Positions 18,653-30,108 of a stretch of DNA of 64,000 nucleotides are shown one piece after another. Location of the stretch: positions 1,426,001 to 1,490,000 of the forward strand of contig NZ_CP028339.1 in the NCBI RefSeq assembly GCF_003030465.1, written 5' to 3'. Below the pieces are notes generated by a model, which did not search any database, had not been told where the DNA came from, and saw nothing but the letters and a program-made list of their open reading frames with translations. The translations under genes were made by a program, and so were the position numbers. Numbering within the stretch: position 1 is the stretch's first letter; the number at the start of each line of letters is the position of its first letter. Source of the stretch: Thauera aromatica K172. Its GTDB lineage: Bacteria; Pseudomonadota; Gammaproteobacteria; Burkholderiales; Rhodocyclaceae.

Positions 18653-21600
18653 ATGTCTGATACCACCACCGACTCGAGCGCCGTCCCGCACCGGCGGAGC
18701 CGGGGCCGGCGGGCCCTGTGGGGCATGGGGGCGGTGCTGGCCGTCGCCGCCATCGCCTACTTGGCGGTTCCACCGATTGCCCGGCATTACGGGCAGAAGC
18801 TGCTCGCCGATATGCTCGGCCGCGAAGTCCGCATCGATCGGGTGCTGGTCAATCCTTTCCGCCTGAGCGCCGAGATCGGCGGGCTCGAGGTGATGGAGTC
18901 GGGAGGCGAGGGCGAAGCGCTGGCTTTCGATTCCCTGCGCGCCAATTTCGAACTCGAGTCGATCGTGCGCCGGGGACCGGTGCTGCGCGAACTGGAACTG
19001 GTCGGGCCGCGCCTCAAGCTCGTCCTCGACCAGGACGGCCGGCATAACTGGGCCGATGTCGCCGCGCGCATCGCGGCCGTGGAGGGAGAGGAGCGCACGG
19101 CCGGCGACGGTCGGCCGCTGCCGTTCTCGATCGGCAACATCCGCATCCGTGGGGGGCAGATCACGGTCGAGGACCGGCCGCGCGCCCTGACCCACGAACT
19201 GGCCGACATCGATCTCGGCGTGCCTTTCGTGTCGAATCTGCCGGTGCGGGTCGAGACCTTCGTCCAGCCTTCGCTGTCGGCGACGCTCAATGGCGACCCG
19301 CTGCTGCTCAGCGCGCGCACCAAACCTTTCGCCGAGAGCCAGGAAACCGTGGTGGACGTCGTCCTCGAGGCGTTCGATCTGGCTCCCTGGCTCGCCTACC
19401 TGCCCGGCGAGCAGCGTTTCCGCCTGCCTTCGGCCTTGCTCAGCACCAATCTCGAACTGTCGTTCCGCCAGATGCCGGACGCCGCGCCCGAGGTCGTGCT
19501 GCGTGGCCCGGTCCGCGTCGACAAGCTCGTGCTCCAGGACCGCCGCGGCGCGCCGCTGGCGGCCGCAGCCGAAGCCGAACTCGAACTCGCCGACGTTCAG
19601 CCCCTGGCCGGACGCTGGCACTTCACCCGCTTGCGCCTGGTGCAGCCCGAATTCGACATCGTCCGGCTCCAGGACGGAGGGCTGAACGTGCTCGACCTTC
19701 TGCCCCCGGAACCGGCACGGCGGAAAACGGACGAGGCGGGCGCCGCGCAGGAAGACGGCAGCGCCGGTGCCGAAGCGAAGGCTTCGGGGAGCGGAGCGGA
19801 TGCCGGGCCCCCGGATTTCCTCCTCGCCCTGGCGCGTATCCGTGACGGCGTGATCCGCTTCGAGGATCGCAGCCTGGCCACGCCTTTCCGCACCCGCATT
19901 GAGGCGATCAACCTCGACGTGCGCGATCTGGCGACGGTCAGCGACCTGCCCGCCGGGATCCGCCTCGACTACGCCAGCGATGCCGGCGAAAGCTTCCACC
20001 ATGAGGGCCAGCTGCGCCTGCAGCCCTTCGAACTCGATGGCCAGCTCCAGTTCGAAGCGCTGCAGCTTGCGCGCTATGCCCCCTATCTCGCTGATGTTCT
20101 GCCCGGTGCCGAGGTGCGCACCGGCCGCCTCGGCGGCAGCGTCCACTACCGCGCCGCGCGCGGGGCCGAGGGCGAGCCCGTATTCGGATTCGGCGCCCAG
20201 GCGCTGTCGCTGCGCGATTTCGCCCTCGCGCTCAAGGGCAGCAAGGATGCCGCGGTGAAACTGCCCGAGCTCGACGTGCGCGAGGCCAGCGTCGACCTCG
20301 CCGGGCGCAAGCTGGCGGTGGCGGGGATCGATGTCAGGGGCGCGGCCGTGTCCGCCGTCCGCCAGAAAGACGGCGAATTCGACCTGATGCGCCTGTTTGC
20401 CGCCGCGCCGGGCGGCTCCCGCAACGGCGCCGGCAAGGGCGCCGGCAAGGGCGCCATCAAGGGGGGCGCAGCGAAACCGGTGGCTCCGGAGTGGACGGTG
20501 GCGGTGGACAAGCTCGCGCTGCAGGCCGCCTCGCTCCGGGTCGAGGACCGGACGGTGGCGAAGCCGGTGGTCACCACGGTCAACGACATCCAGTTCGAGC
20601 TCGACGGTTTTTCCACCGCAAAGGGCAACAGCAGCCGGATCAAGCTCGATTCCCGCCTCAACCGGCGCGGCCGCGTCGGTGTCTCGGGAGCGTTGGCGCT
20701 GGAGCCGCTGAAGGCCGACCTGCGCCTGGACCTGCGCAGCGTCGACCTGCTCCCGCTGCAGCCCTACGTGCTCGAGCAGACGAGCGTCGCCATTTCGCGC
20801 GGCAGCCTCACCAGCCAGGGCCGGCTCACGCTCCGGAGCGGGCGCCGGGGGCAGTTGCTGGGCGCTTTTCGCGGCGACCTGGGAGTGGCCGGCTTCGCTT
20901 CGGTCGACCGCCTGAATGCGACCGATTTCGTGCGTTGGCGGACGTTGCGCGTGGGCGGGATCGATGCCCGCCTCGAACCTTTCTCGCTCGCCATCGAGCG
21001 CGTCGCGCTCGATGATTTCCATACCCGGCTGATCCTGGACGAGAACGGCCGGCTCAACTTGCGCGAGATCGGCGCCGTGCGCGGTGAAGCGCCCGCCGGC
21101 GCTGCGCCGTCTTCGGCGCCTGCCGAGCCCGGAAGCGACGGCGCCGTGGCCGGGACCGGACCGGCGGCGGCCGCCCGCAGCGTCGAGCTGGCGCCACCGG
21201 CTTCGCCTCCGCCGCCGGTGCGCATCGAGCGCATCGAGGTCACGCGCGGCAACGTCGCCTTCAGCGACCGTTTCATCCAGCCGAACTACGATGCCAACCT
21301 GACCGATCTGGCCGGCGCGCTGGTGGGGCTGTCGACCGCCGAGGACACGATCGCCCGGCTCGACCTCAGCGGCAAGGTGGATAAGGCCGCACCTTTGAGC
21401 ATCACCGGCGAACTCAACCCCTTCCGCCAGGACGCCCATCTCGACCTCCTCGCCACGGTGAAGGATTTCGAACTCACCGGGCTGTCGGGTTATTCGGGCA
21501 AGTACGTCGGCTATGGCATTTCCCGCGGCAAGCTGTCGGCCGAGCTGAACTACAAGATCGAGGACCGCCGGCTGACGGCGACCAACCGGATCTTCCTCGA

Positions 21601-22390
21601 TCAGCTGACTTTCGGCGACAAGATCGACAGTCCGGACGCGGTGAACCTGCCGGTGCAGCTGGCGGTATCCTTGCTCAAGAATGGTCGCGGCGAGATCGAC
21701 CTGCGCCTGCCGGTCAGCGGCACGCTGGACGACCCCGAGTTCAGCGTTTTCGGCCTGGTGGTGAAGATGCTGTTCAACCTGATCGGCAAGGCCCTCACTT
21801 CGCCGTTCGCGCTGCTTGGTGCGGCGCTGGGGGGCGCAGAGGATCTGGCCACCCTCGAACTTGCGCCCGGCCACGCCCGCCCCGGCGAGGCTCAGCAGGA
21901 CAAGCTCGCCACCCTGGCGCAGGCGCTGATCGACCGGCCGGCGCTGCGTCTGGACGTTACCGGCCGCGCCGATCCGGCGGTCGACAGCGACGGCCTGCGC
22001 CAGGCTGGCCTCGACCGGGCGGTGCGCGCACAGAAGCTGAAGGCGCTGATCGCACGCGGAGAAGAAGCCCCGTCGATCGAGGAAATCGAGATCGGCGCCG
22101 GAGAGTATCCCGAGCTGCTGAAGAAGGCTTACCGCGAGGCCGACTTCAAGAAGCCGCGCAACCTGATCGGCCTGGCCAAGGATCTGCCGGAGGCGGAAAT
22201 GGAAGCGCTGATGCGCGCCAACGTCGCCGTCGGTGATGCCGAACTGCACGCGCTCGCCCGCCAGCGGGCACAGGCGGTGCGCGACTGGCTGGTGGAAGAA
22301 GGCAAGGTGCCGGGCGAGCGCATCTTCCTCCTCGAACCCCGGGTCGAGCCGGCCGGCGAGGGCGGCCAGGTGAAGTTCTCGCTGCGCTGA
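18653..22390 (+). CDS. Very large DUF748 (AsmA-like) envelope protein
   Basis: 1245 residues. I use the ATG at 18653 (MSDTTTDSS) because the upstream in-frame extension is not protein-like. An N-terminal membrane anchor (GAVLAVAAIAYLAVPPIA, about residues 23-40) is followed by a repetitive beta-rich region with recurring patterns such as VEDR, LDLRSVDL and LNLREI. This is typical of DUF748/AsmA-like proteins thought to span the periplasm and help outer-membrane lipid or protein homeostasis. The C-terminal about 180 residues resemble the OmpA-like end seen in this family. A Gly-Ala-Gly-Lys tandem repeat lies near residue 597. Confidence 0.82.
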   Translation: MSDTTTDSSAVPHRRSRGRRALWGMGAVLAVAAIAYLAVPPIARHYGQKLLADMLGREVRIDRVLVNPFRLSAEIGGLEVMESGGEGEALAFDSLRANFELESIVRRGPVLRELELVGPRLKLVLDQDGRHNWADVAARIAAVEGEERTAGDGRPLPFSIGNIRIRGGQITVEDRPRALTHELADIDLGVPFVSNLPVRVETFVQPSLSATLNGDPLLLSARTKPFAESQETVVDVVLEAFDLAPWLAYLPGEQRFRLPSALLSTNLELSFRQMPDAAPEVVLRGPVRVDKLVLQDRRGAPLAAAAEAELELADVQPLAGRWHFTRLRLVQPEFDIVRLQDGGLNVLDLLPPEPARRKTDEAGAAQEDGSAGAEAKASGSGADAGPPDFLLALARIRDGVIRFEDRSLATPFRTRIEAINLDVRDLATVSDLPAGIRLDYASDAGESFHHEGQLRLQPFELDGQLQFEALQLARYAPYLADVLPGAEVRTGRLGGSVHYRAARGAEGEPVFGFGAQALSLRDFALALKGSKDAAVKLPELDVREASVDLAGRKLAVAGIDVRGAAVSAVRQKDGEFDLMRLFAAAPGGSRNGAGKGAGKGAIKGGAAKPVAPEWTVAVDKLALQAASLRVEDRTVAKPVVTTVNDIQFELDGFSTAKGNSSRIKLDSRLNRRGRVGVSGALALEPLKADLRLDLRSVDLLPLQPYVLEQTSVAISRGSLTSQGRLTLRSGRRGQLLGAFRGDLGVAGFASVDRLNATDFVRWRTLRVGGIDARLEPFSLAIERVALDDFHTRLILDENGRLNLREIGAVRGEAPAGAAPSSAPAEPGSDGAVAGTGPAAAARSVELAPPASPPPPVRIERIEVTRGNVAFSDRFIQPNYDANLTDLAGALVGLSTAEDTIARLDLSGKVDKAAPLSITGELNPFRQDAHLDLLATVKDFELTGLSGYSGKYVGYGISRGKLSAELNYKIEDRRLTATNRIFLDQLTFGDKIDSPDAVNLPVQLAVSLLKNGRGEIDLRLPVSGTLDDPEFSVFGLVVKMLFNLIGKALTSPFALLGAALGGAEDLATLELAPGHARPGEAQQDKLATLAQALIDRPALRLDVTGRADPAVDSDGLRQAGLDRAVRAQKLKALIARGEEAPSIEEIEIGAGEYPELLKKAYREADFKKPRNLIGLAKDLPEAEMEALMRANVAVGDAELHALARQRAQAVRDWLVEEGKVPGERIFLLEPRVEPAGEGGQVKFSLR
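20426..20461 (+). repeat. 12-base tandem repeat in the DUF748 gene
   Basis: The unit GGCGCCGGCAAG occurs twice in tandem, followed by a third copy altered to GGCGCCATCAAG. It encodes Gly-Ala-Gly-Lys repeats in a linker. Copy-number change would keep the frame. Confidence 0.75.
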
Positions 22391-22435
22391 GCGCCCGCTG
22401 CGAAACCGCCGCCGCGTGTGCCGGCTGCGCCGGGT

Positions 22436-22945
22436 TCAGCGTGGCCCGATCGGCTCGCCCACGTTCAGGTTGCCGACGCCGTCACGGCCCCGGATCAGGA
22501 ACTTTCCCGGCGCCTGGCCGGCCTTGCAGGGGCCGAGGCGGCGCCCGTCGATTGCCAGCCGGGTGGCCGCGCTGCCGGCGGTCGCCGGCTCCGGGGTGAC
22601 GGTGAGTTCGCCCTGGAAGTTGTACATGAAGTCGCCGCCGAAGCGGCCTTCCACCCGGCTGCTGCGGCCATCCGCGGTACAGCTTGCGCTGTAGTAGGTG
22701 TAATGCGCGTCCCGCGTCCAGCGTTGCTCGCTGCAGTGCGCGAAGGGATTGCCCGGACGGCGCAGGACGTCGTCCTCGCCGCTGCCGACGCACAGGTGAA
22801 AGCCGGGCACGCTCGCGGCCGATTCGGCCGGCGCGGTGTTGATCATCCACAGCCCGGGCATGCGCTGCGGCGGGTCGATGGCGGGCGGGGCGGCAAGGGC
22901 CGCGCTGCCGAGCAGGCTTGCGGCGAGGGTGAGGGTGAGACGCAT
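22436..22945 (-). CDS. DUF3617 periplasmic protein
   Basis: 169 residues with a clear Sec signal peptide (MRLTLTLAASLLGSAALAA, cleavage near residue 19). The mature part starts with a PGLW segment and has spaced cysteines (HLCVG, FAHCSEQRW, ASCTADG, LGPCKAG), with the SxVEGRFGGDF-like segment expected of DUF3617. Function unknown; expected in the periplasm, probably with disulfides. It is convergent with the DUF748 gene and is followed by nothing on its strand for more than 5 kb. Confidence 0.78.
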   Translation of the reverse strand: MRLTLTLAASLLGSAALAAPPAIDPPQRMPGLWMINTAPAESAASVPGFHLCVGSGEDDVLRRPGNPFAHCSEQRWTRDAHYTYYSASCTADGRSSRVEGRFGGDFMYNFQGELTVTPEPATAGSAATRLAIDGRRLGPCKAGQAPGKFLIRGRDGVGNLNVGEPIGPR

Positions 22946-23102
22946 GGTGTCCGTCCGGTGGCAAGGCAGGCAAAACGGGAACGATTACGGCACGGGAACG
23001 ACCGGAATTCGCGGTTTCCGGGTGCGGCGGCCGACTGCGCGAGCATAGCAGCGCCGCTCCGGGGCGGAACTTGAGCGGGCGCAAGGATGGCGCATCGGCG
23101 CT

Positions 23103-23669
23103 TCAGTACAGCCCCATTTCCAGCCGGGCGGCTTCGCTCATCATCTCGCGGCTCCACGGCGGGTCCCACACCAGGGTGACGTCGGCTTCGGCGACGCCGG
23201 GAATGGCGAGCAGCTTGGTCCGCGCCTCGTCGGCGATCAGCGTGCCCATGCCGCAGCCGGGCGCGGTCAGGGTCATGCTGACCGCCAGCCGGTAGCGGCC
23301 GTCGCCCAGCGCTTCGGCCGTGCAGGCATAGACCAGGCCGAGGTCGACGATGTCGATCGGAATTTCGGGGTCGTAGCAGGTGGCCAGCTGTGCCCACGCC
23401 GCGCGCTCGATGCTCTCGGCGTCGAGCGCGCCGGTGCCGGCCGGGAGCGTGGCGAGGGGCTGCGGCTCGAGGCCGAGGGCGTCGGCGTCGCCTTCGTCGA
23501 TGCGATACAGATTGCCGCCGCTCATCACCGTGATCGAGCCGCCCAGGCGCTGGGTGACCAGCGCGAAATCGCCTGCCTGCAGCGTTTCCGCCTGTCCCCA
23601 AGGGACGCTGACGGCCGCGCAGTCGCGCTGCAGCACGCGGGATTCGGTTTCGCCGTAGTGCTCGCCCAT
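23103..23669 (-). CDS. sufT: Iron-sulfur assembly protein SufT (MIP18/DUF59 family)
   Basis: 188 residues. The ATG at 23669 is preferred over 23687 because AGGAGG lies 8 bases before it. The C-terminal half is a DUF59/MIP18 domain (CYDPEIPIDIVDLGLVY, then MTLTAPGCGMG with the conserved Cys). The N-terminal about 80 residues are the extra domain of long SufT. SufT helps mature Fe-S proteins under high demand. Last gene of the suf operon, about 100 bases after sufU. Confidence 0.9.
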   Translation of the reverse strand: MGEHYGETESRVLQRDCAAVSVPWGQAETLQAGDFALVTQRLGGSITVMSGGNLYRIDEGDADALGLEPQPLATLPAGTGALDAESIERAAWAQLATCYDPEIPIDIVDLGLVYACTAEALGDGRYRLAVSMTLTAPGCGMGTLIADEARTKLLAIPGVAEADVTLVWDPPWSREMMSEAARLEMGLY

Positions 23670-23766
23670 GGTCCGTTCCTCCTTCATTCCGGGCGCCGGT
23701 TTCGCCTGCCGCGATCCGGTGCCCTCCGTTCATTCCTGCCCCGTTTTCCGGGCCGGAAACGCCCTG

Positions 23767-24227
<461 letters not shown>

Positions 24228-24231
<4 letters not shown>

Positions 24232-25514
24232 CCGGGCCTCCTCGTGCCGAACAGATCCTGCGCCTTGTGGATGGCCGCGACCAGGGCGTCGATGTCGCCG
24301 ATGTCGTTGTACATCGCGAACGAGGCGCGGGCCGTGCCGGGAATGCCGAAGCGCGTCATCAGCGGCATCGCGCAGTGGTGGCCGGCGCGGATCGCCACCC
24401 CTTCGGCATCCAGTATTGTGCCGAGGTCGTGGGGGTGGATGCCATCGACGAGGAAGGACAGGATGCCGGCCTTGTCCCGCGCCGTGCCCACCAGGCGCAC
24501 GCCGGGGATGTCGCCGAGCGCAGCGCTGGCGTGCCCAAGAAGGGCGTGCTCGTGGGCGGCGATGCGTGCCAGACCCACCCGGTCGACATAGTCGATCGCC
24601 GCCGCCAGCCCGATCGCGCCGGCGATGTTGGGGGTGCCGGCCTCGAAGCGCTGGGGCGGCTCGGCGAAGGTGCTGCGCTCGAAGGCGACGGTGCGGATCA
24701 TGTCGCCGCCGCCCTGCCACGGCGGCATCGCGGCGAGCAGTCCGGCGCGGCCGTAGAGCACGCCGATGCCGGTCGGGCCGTACAGCTTGTGCCCGGAAAA
24801 AGCATAGAAGTCGCAACCGATCGCCTGCACATCGACGCCCTGGTGGGCTACCGCCTGGGCGCCGTCGATGAGCACCACCGCACCGGCGGCGTGTGCCCGG
24901 GCGGTGAGGGCGGCGACCGGGTTCACCGTGCCGAGCGCGTTCGACACGTGGGTGATCGCCACCAGCCGGGTGCGCTCCCCGAGCAGGGCGTCGAAGGCGG
25001 CGAGCTCGAGCGTGCCGGTCTCATCGACCGGCGCCACCTTGAGCACCGCGCCGGTCTGTTCGCACAGCAGCTGCCAGGGCACGATGTTGGAGTGGTGTTC
25101 GAGGGTGGTGAGCAGGATCTCGTCGCCGGCTTCGAGCTGGCTGCGTCCCCAGCTGTGCGCGACCAGGTTGATCGCTTCGGTGGTGCCGCGGGTAAACACG
25201 ATCTCCTCGGCGTGCGCAGCGTTGAGGTAGCGCTGCACGGTGGCGCGCGCGGCGTCGTAGAGCTCGGTGGCGTGCTGCGACAGCCAGTGCACGCCGCGGT
25301 GGATGTTGGCGTTGGACTCGCGGTAGAAGCGGCGCTCGGCTTCGATCACCGCTTCCGGCTTCTGCGTGGTCGCGCCGTTGTCGAGGTACACCAGGCGGTG
25401 GCCCCGCAGCGGGCGGGCAAGAATCGGGAAGTCGGCGGCGATTCCCGGCAGGGCGGCGCCTGTCGGCGTCGCCGGGCGGGTGCCTGTGTGGGTAGGCGGG
25501 AGCGGGGCGTTCAT
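24228..25514 (-). CDS. sufS: Cysteine desulfurase SufS
   Basis: PLP-dependent enzyme that removes sulfur from cysteine and passes it on as persulfide. Start ATG at 25514 with GGAGGAG upstream gives 428 residues. The first about 22 residues are a nonconserved extension. The PLP lysine is in AFSGHKLYGPTGIG, and the catalytic Cys is in RAGHHCAMPLM, the short-loop group II form. It overlaps sufD by 4 bases and sufU by 4 bases. Confidence 0.95.
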
Positions 25515-26833
25515 GACAGCTCCTCCAGGCGGGCGGCGCCGGGCAGGCGGGTGAACAGGGCGGCGCGGCCGAGCGCGCGCAGCGGCGGTTGGGCGATGCG
25601 TTCGAGCACTTCGGCGGCGAAGGCGTAGGTCAGCAGCTGGCGCGCGTGTTCGCTGTCGACGCCGCGCGCGCGCAGGTAGAACAGTGCGTCCTCGTCGAGC
25701 TGGCCGACGGTGGCGCCGTGGGCGCACTTGACGTCATCGGCGTAGATCTCGAGCTCGGGGCGGGCGTCGGCCTCGGCCAGCGGCGACAGCAGCAGGTTGT
25801 CGCAGCGCTGCAGGGCATCGGTGCGCTGGGCGTCCTGGGCGACGATGATGCGGCCGGCGAACACGCCGCGCGCGCTGCCGTCGAGCAGGCCGCGGTAGTA
25901 CTCACGGCTGGTGCCCTGCGGCGAGGCGTGGTCGATGCGGGTGTGGTGATCGACATGGCGGCGGCCGTCGGCATGGTAGAGGCCGTTGAGCAGCACTTCG
26001 GCGCCTTCGCCGGTGAGCCGGGTGCGGATGTCGGTGCGCGCGAGGCGGGCGCCGAAGGACAGCGAGTGCGAGGCGAACACGGCGCCGCGCGCTTGTTCGG
26101 CTTCGATCGTGGCAAGGTGGATCGCCTGCTCGCCTTCCTCCTGCAGCTTGAGGTGGGTGAGCCGGCTGTCCTGCGCGGCGAGCACGCGTGTGACCGCCGT
26201 GCTCAGGGTGCTGCCCGCGGCGCCGGCCGGATAGTGCTCGACGATGGTCGCCTGCGCGCCGGCCTCGGCGATGACGAGGTTGCGCAGATGCTGGTCGGCG
26301 GCGCCCGCGGCGATGAAGACGAGGTGGATCGGCGCTTCCACGACGCTGCCGCGCGCCAGGCGGATCCAGGCGCCGTCGGCGGCGAGGGCGGCATTCAGCG
26401 CGGCCGGCGTCTCGCCGTCGGCGGCCTGGCCGAAGGCCGCTTCGACGGCTTCGGGGGTTTGCGCCAGCGCGTCGGCGAGACTGCCGAGCCGCACGCCGCC
26501 AGGCAGCTCGGCGAGCGTGGATAGCGCGGGGGCGAAGCGGCCGTCGATGAACACGAGCCAGTGCGCGGCGGCCGGGCTTGCGGCGTCGAAACGCGCGCGC
26601 AGCGCGGCGAGGATGCGTTCGGGGGGCACGGCTTCGCCCACCGCCAGGGCCTGTTGCTCCATGAAGGCGAGCGAGGTGTGGCGCCAGTTCTCGCGCCGCG
26701 TCGTGGGCCAGCCTTCGTCGGCGAAGCGGGCGATTGCGTCCGTGCGCAGGCGGGCGAGCCAGGGGATGTCGGCCCCGGGCAGCGCGGCGGCGGTGTCGCG
26801 CTGGCGTGCGACCCAGAAATCGAGCGCGCTCAT
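25511..26833 (-). CDS. sufD: Fe-S assembly scaffold subunit SufD
   Basis: 440 residues starting at the ATG at 26833 (MSALDFWVARQRD). It pairs with SufB in the SufBC2D scaffold. The right-handed beta-helix core is visible in the middle, and the C-terminal segment with CAHGATVGQLDEDALFYL contains the conserved His of SufD. It overlaps sufC and sufS by 4 bases each. Confidence 0.93.
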   Translation of the reverse strand: MSALDFWVARQRDTAAALPGADIPWLARLRTDAIARFADEGWPTTRRENWRHTSLAFMEQQALAVGEAVPPERILAALRARFDAASPAAAHWLVFIDGRFAPALSTLAELPGGVRLGSLADALAQTPEAVEAAFGQAADGETPAALNAALAADGAWIRLARGSVVEAPIHLVFIAAGAADQHLRNLVIAEAGAQATIVEHYPAGAAGSTLSTAVTRVLAAQDSRLTHLKLQEEGEQAIHLATIEAEQARGAVFASHSLSFGARLARTDIRTRLTGEGAEVLLNGLYHADGRRHVDHHTRIDHASPQGTSREYYRGLLDGSARGVFAGRIIVAQDAQRTDALQRCDNLLLSPLAEADARPELEIYADDVKCAHGATVGQLDEDALFYLRARGVDSEHARQLLTYAFAAEVLERIAQPPLRALGRAALFTRLPGAARLEELS

Positions 26834-27630
26834 GGCTGGGCTCCGGTGGGTTGGACTCCCGGGGACGCGGCGCCGGCCTTGCCTCCCGGCGCGGCGTCGA
26901 TCCACCCATAGCCGTGCGCTTCGAGTTCGAGCGCCAGCTCGCGCCCGCCCGAGCGCACGATGCGCCCCTGCGACAGCACATGCACCTGGTCGGGCACGAT
27001 GTAGTCGAGCAGACGCTGGTAGTGGGTGATCACGATCATCGAGCGCTCCGGCGAGCGCAGCCGGTTGACGCCTTCGGCGACGACCTTGAGCGCATCGATG
27101 TCGAGCCCCGAGTCGGTCTCGTCGAGCACCGCCAGGCGGGGCTCGAGCAGGGCCATCTGCAGCACTTCGTTGCGCTTCTTCTCGCCGCCGGAAAAGCCTT
27201 CGTTCACCGAGCGGTAGAGGAACTCCTCCTTCATCCCGACCGCCTTCATCTCGGCCTTCACCCTGGAGAGGAAGTCCATTGCGTCGTATTCGGGCAGGCC
27301 GCGGTGGCGGCGGATCGCGTTGACCGCGGCCTTCAGGAAGTAGGCGTTGGAGACGCCGGGAATCTCGACCGGATACTGGAAGGCGAGGAACAGTCCGGCG
27401 CGGGCGCGCTCCTCGGCGGGCAGGGCGAGCAGGTCGCTACCGTCCCATTCCACGCTGCCTTCGGTGACGGTGAAGGTTTCGCGCCCGGCCAGCACCTGGG
27501 CGAGCGTGCTCTTGCCCGAACCGTTGGGCCCCATGATCGCGTGCACTTCGCCGTCCTTCACTTCCAGGTTGAGGCCCTGGAGGATCGCCTTGCCGTCGAT
27601 TGCAGCGTGCAGGTTTTTGATTTTCAGCAT
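26830..27630 (-). CDS. sufC: Fe-S assembly ATPase SufC
   Basis: ABC-type ATPase that drives the SufBC2D scaffold. Of its 266 residues, Walker A GPNGSGKST is at 34-42, the signature FSGGEKKR at 146-153, and Walker B LAVLDETDSGLD at 167-178. The last about 20 residues extend beyond the usual end. It lies between sufB (20-base gap) and sufD (4-base overlap). Confidence 0.96.
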   Translation of the reverse strand: MLKIKNLHAAIDGKAILQGLNLEVKDGEVHAIMGPNGSGKSTLAQVLAGRETFTVTEGSVEWDGSDLLALPAEERARAGLFLAFQYPVEIPGVSNAYFLKAAVNAIRRHRGLPEYDAMDFLSRVKAEMKAVGMKEEFLYRSVNEGFSGGEKKRNEVLQMALLEPRLAVLDETDSGLDIDALKVVAEGVNRLRSPERSMIVITHYQRLLDYIVPDQVHVLSQGRIVRSGGRELALELEAHGYGWIDAAPGGKAGAASPGVQPTGAQP

Positions 27631-27650
27631 GTCCGTTCTCCCGTTGTTCC

Positions 27651-29117
<1,467 letters not shown>

Positions 29118-29121
29118 GTGC

Positions 29122-29622
29122 TCAGTCCTCCTGGTGGTCTAGCCTGGTCAGGCGTGCCGTCCCCGGGTGAGGCTCGGGGCCGTGCACCCGGTGTTCGGTG
29201 ATGCTGGACGCCGGGCCGTGGGGGTGGATCATGTCGGCGACGCTGACATCCTCCAGCGCGCGCCGGACGACGCCGTTGATGCGCTGCCAGTTGTCGCGGA
29301 TGCGGCAGCCCGTTTCCAGCGAACACAGTCCGCTGCCGGCGCTGCACTCGGTAAGGCCGAAAGGCTGCTCCTCGAGCGCATCGACGATGTGCGCCATGTT
29401 GATCTGCTGCGGCGGGCGCGCCAGCGCATAGCCACCGCTGGCGCCGCGGTGGCTGTTTACCAGGGCATGACGGCCGAGCGCCTTCAGCACCTTGCTCACG
29501 GTCGGTACACCCAGCCCCAGCGTTTCGGCCAGCTCGGTGGCGCTGTGCAGGCGTTCGGGACGACTGGCCATGTGGGCCAGGATCAGGGTGCCGTAGTCGG
29601 TAAGCTTGCTAATGCGCAACAT
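29122..29622 (-). CDS. Rrf2-family SUF operon regulator
   Basis: 166-residue winged-helix transcription factor ([15 protein letters not shown] start). Three cysteines at 93, 100 and 106 are placed for binding an Fe-S cluster, with spacing C-x6-C-x5-C as in the SUF-linked subgroup rather than classical IscR. It heads the suf operon and most likely senses Fe-S status and represses its own promoter. The C-terminal 30 residues are variable. Confidence 0.92.
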   Translation of the reverse strand: MLRISKLTDYGTLILAHMASRPERLHSATELAETLGLGVPTVSKVLKALGRHALVNSHRGASGGYALARPPQQINMAHIVDALEEQPFGLTECSAGSGLCSLETGCRIRDNWQRINGVVRRALEDVSVADMIHPHGPASSITEHRVHGPEPHPGTARLTRLDHQED

Positions 29623-29650
29623 GCCGGGGTGTCCGCTTGTGTTCGTGGTT

Positions 29651-29668
29651 AAACAGTACTAAAACAGT
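29651..29668. promoter_or_regulatory. Candidate operator: direct repeats in the suf promoter
   Basis: AAACAGT occurs at 29651-29657 and again at 29662-29668, 11 bases apart, about one helical turn. Both overlap the spacer and -10 region of the suf promoter. A binding site for the Rrf2 regulator is inferred; it does not match the E. coli IscR consensus well. Confidence 0.4.
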
Positions 29669-29681
29669 TCCGTATGGTCAA
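29653..29681 (-). promoter_or_regulatory. Promoter of the suf operon
   Basis: On the - strand: TTGACC (29676-29681), a 17-base spacer and TACTGT (29653-29658). It lies 31 bases upstream of the regulator ATG. The weak -10 suits a regulated promoter. Confidence 0.65.
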
Positions 29682-29814
29682 GCATGATTCACCCAACAGC
29701 AGGATTCGCCCTTTGCGGCGCGCGCTGCCGCCTTGCACACTGCCCGTGTCCGCATGAGGGGCTGCGGCGCGCAGGGCTGCGCCGGGCCGGTGGTGCGATC
29801 TATGATGGGAAGGG

Positions 29815-30108
29815 ATGAGGCGGAGTGTCCGGCAGCGGATGCGGGATCGCCTTCTTGAAATCGGAGCCGGTTCGACGATGGAACTCATGTGCGGTCATGT
29901 CTATGCGGTTCGCCTGTGCAGCGGCGAGCTGCGGCGCTGGCGCTTCGACGGGGTTGACGGCGGCGGGCTCGCCTGGTGGCGGGACGAAGAGACCGGACTC
30001 GGTTTTTCCGAGGCCAGCCTGATGTACGCCTGGGAAATCGCCACCGCGGAAGGCGCCGGAGAGGCGCATGGTGGAGGGGCGCACGGCGGGGAGGGCGAGC
30101 GTGAATGA
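29815..30108 (+). CDS. Hypothetical protein before the fatty-acid-hydroxylase gene
   Basis: Up to 97 residues; an in-frame ATG at 29878 (MELMCGHVYAV) would give 76. The core VRLCSGELRRWRFDGVDGGG, followed by LAWWRDEETGLGFSEASLMYAWEI, looks like a real compact domain, while the C-terminus is Gly/His-rich. No family is recognised. It overlaps the next gene by 41 bases (or 8 if that gene starts at GTG 30101), indicating coupling. Confidence 0.55.
   Translation: MRRSVRQRMRDRLLEIGAGSTMELMCGHVYAVRLCSGELRRWRFDGVDGGGLAWWRDEETGLGFSEASLMYAWEIATAEGAGEAHGGGAHGGEGERE

Noticed and set aside
18626-22249. 1207-residue open frame opposite the DUF748 gene
   Set aside because: Antisense shadow of a GC-rich gene; composition is typical of reversed codons and no motif is seen.
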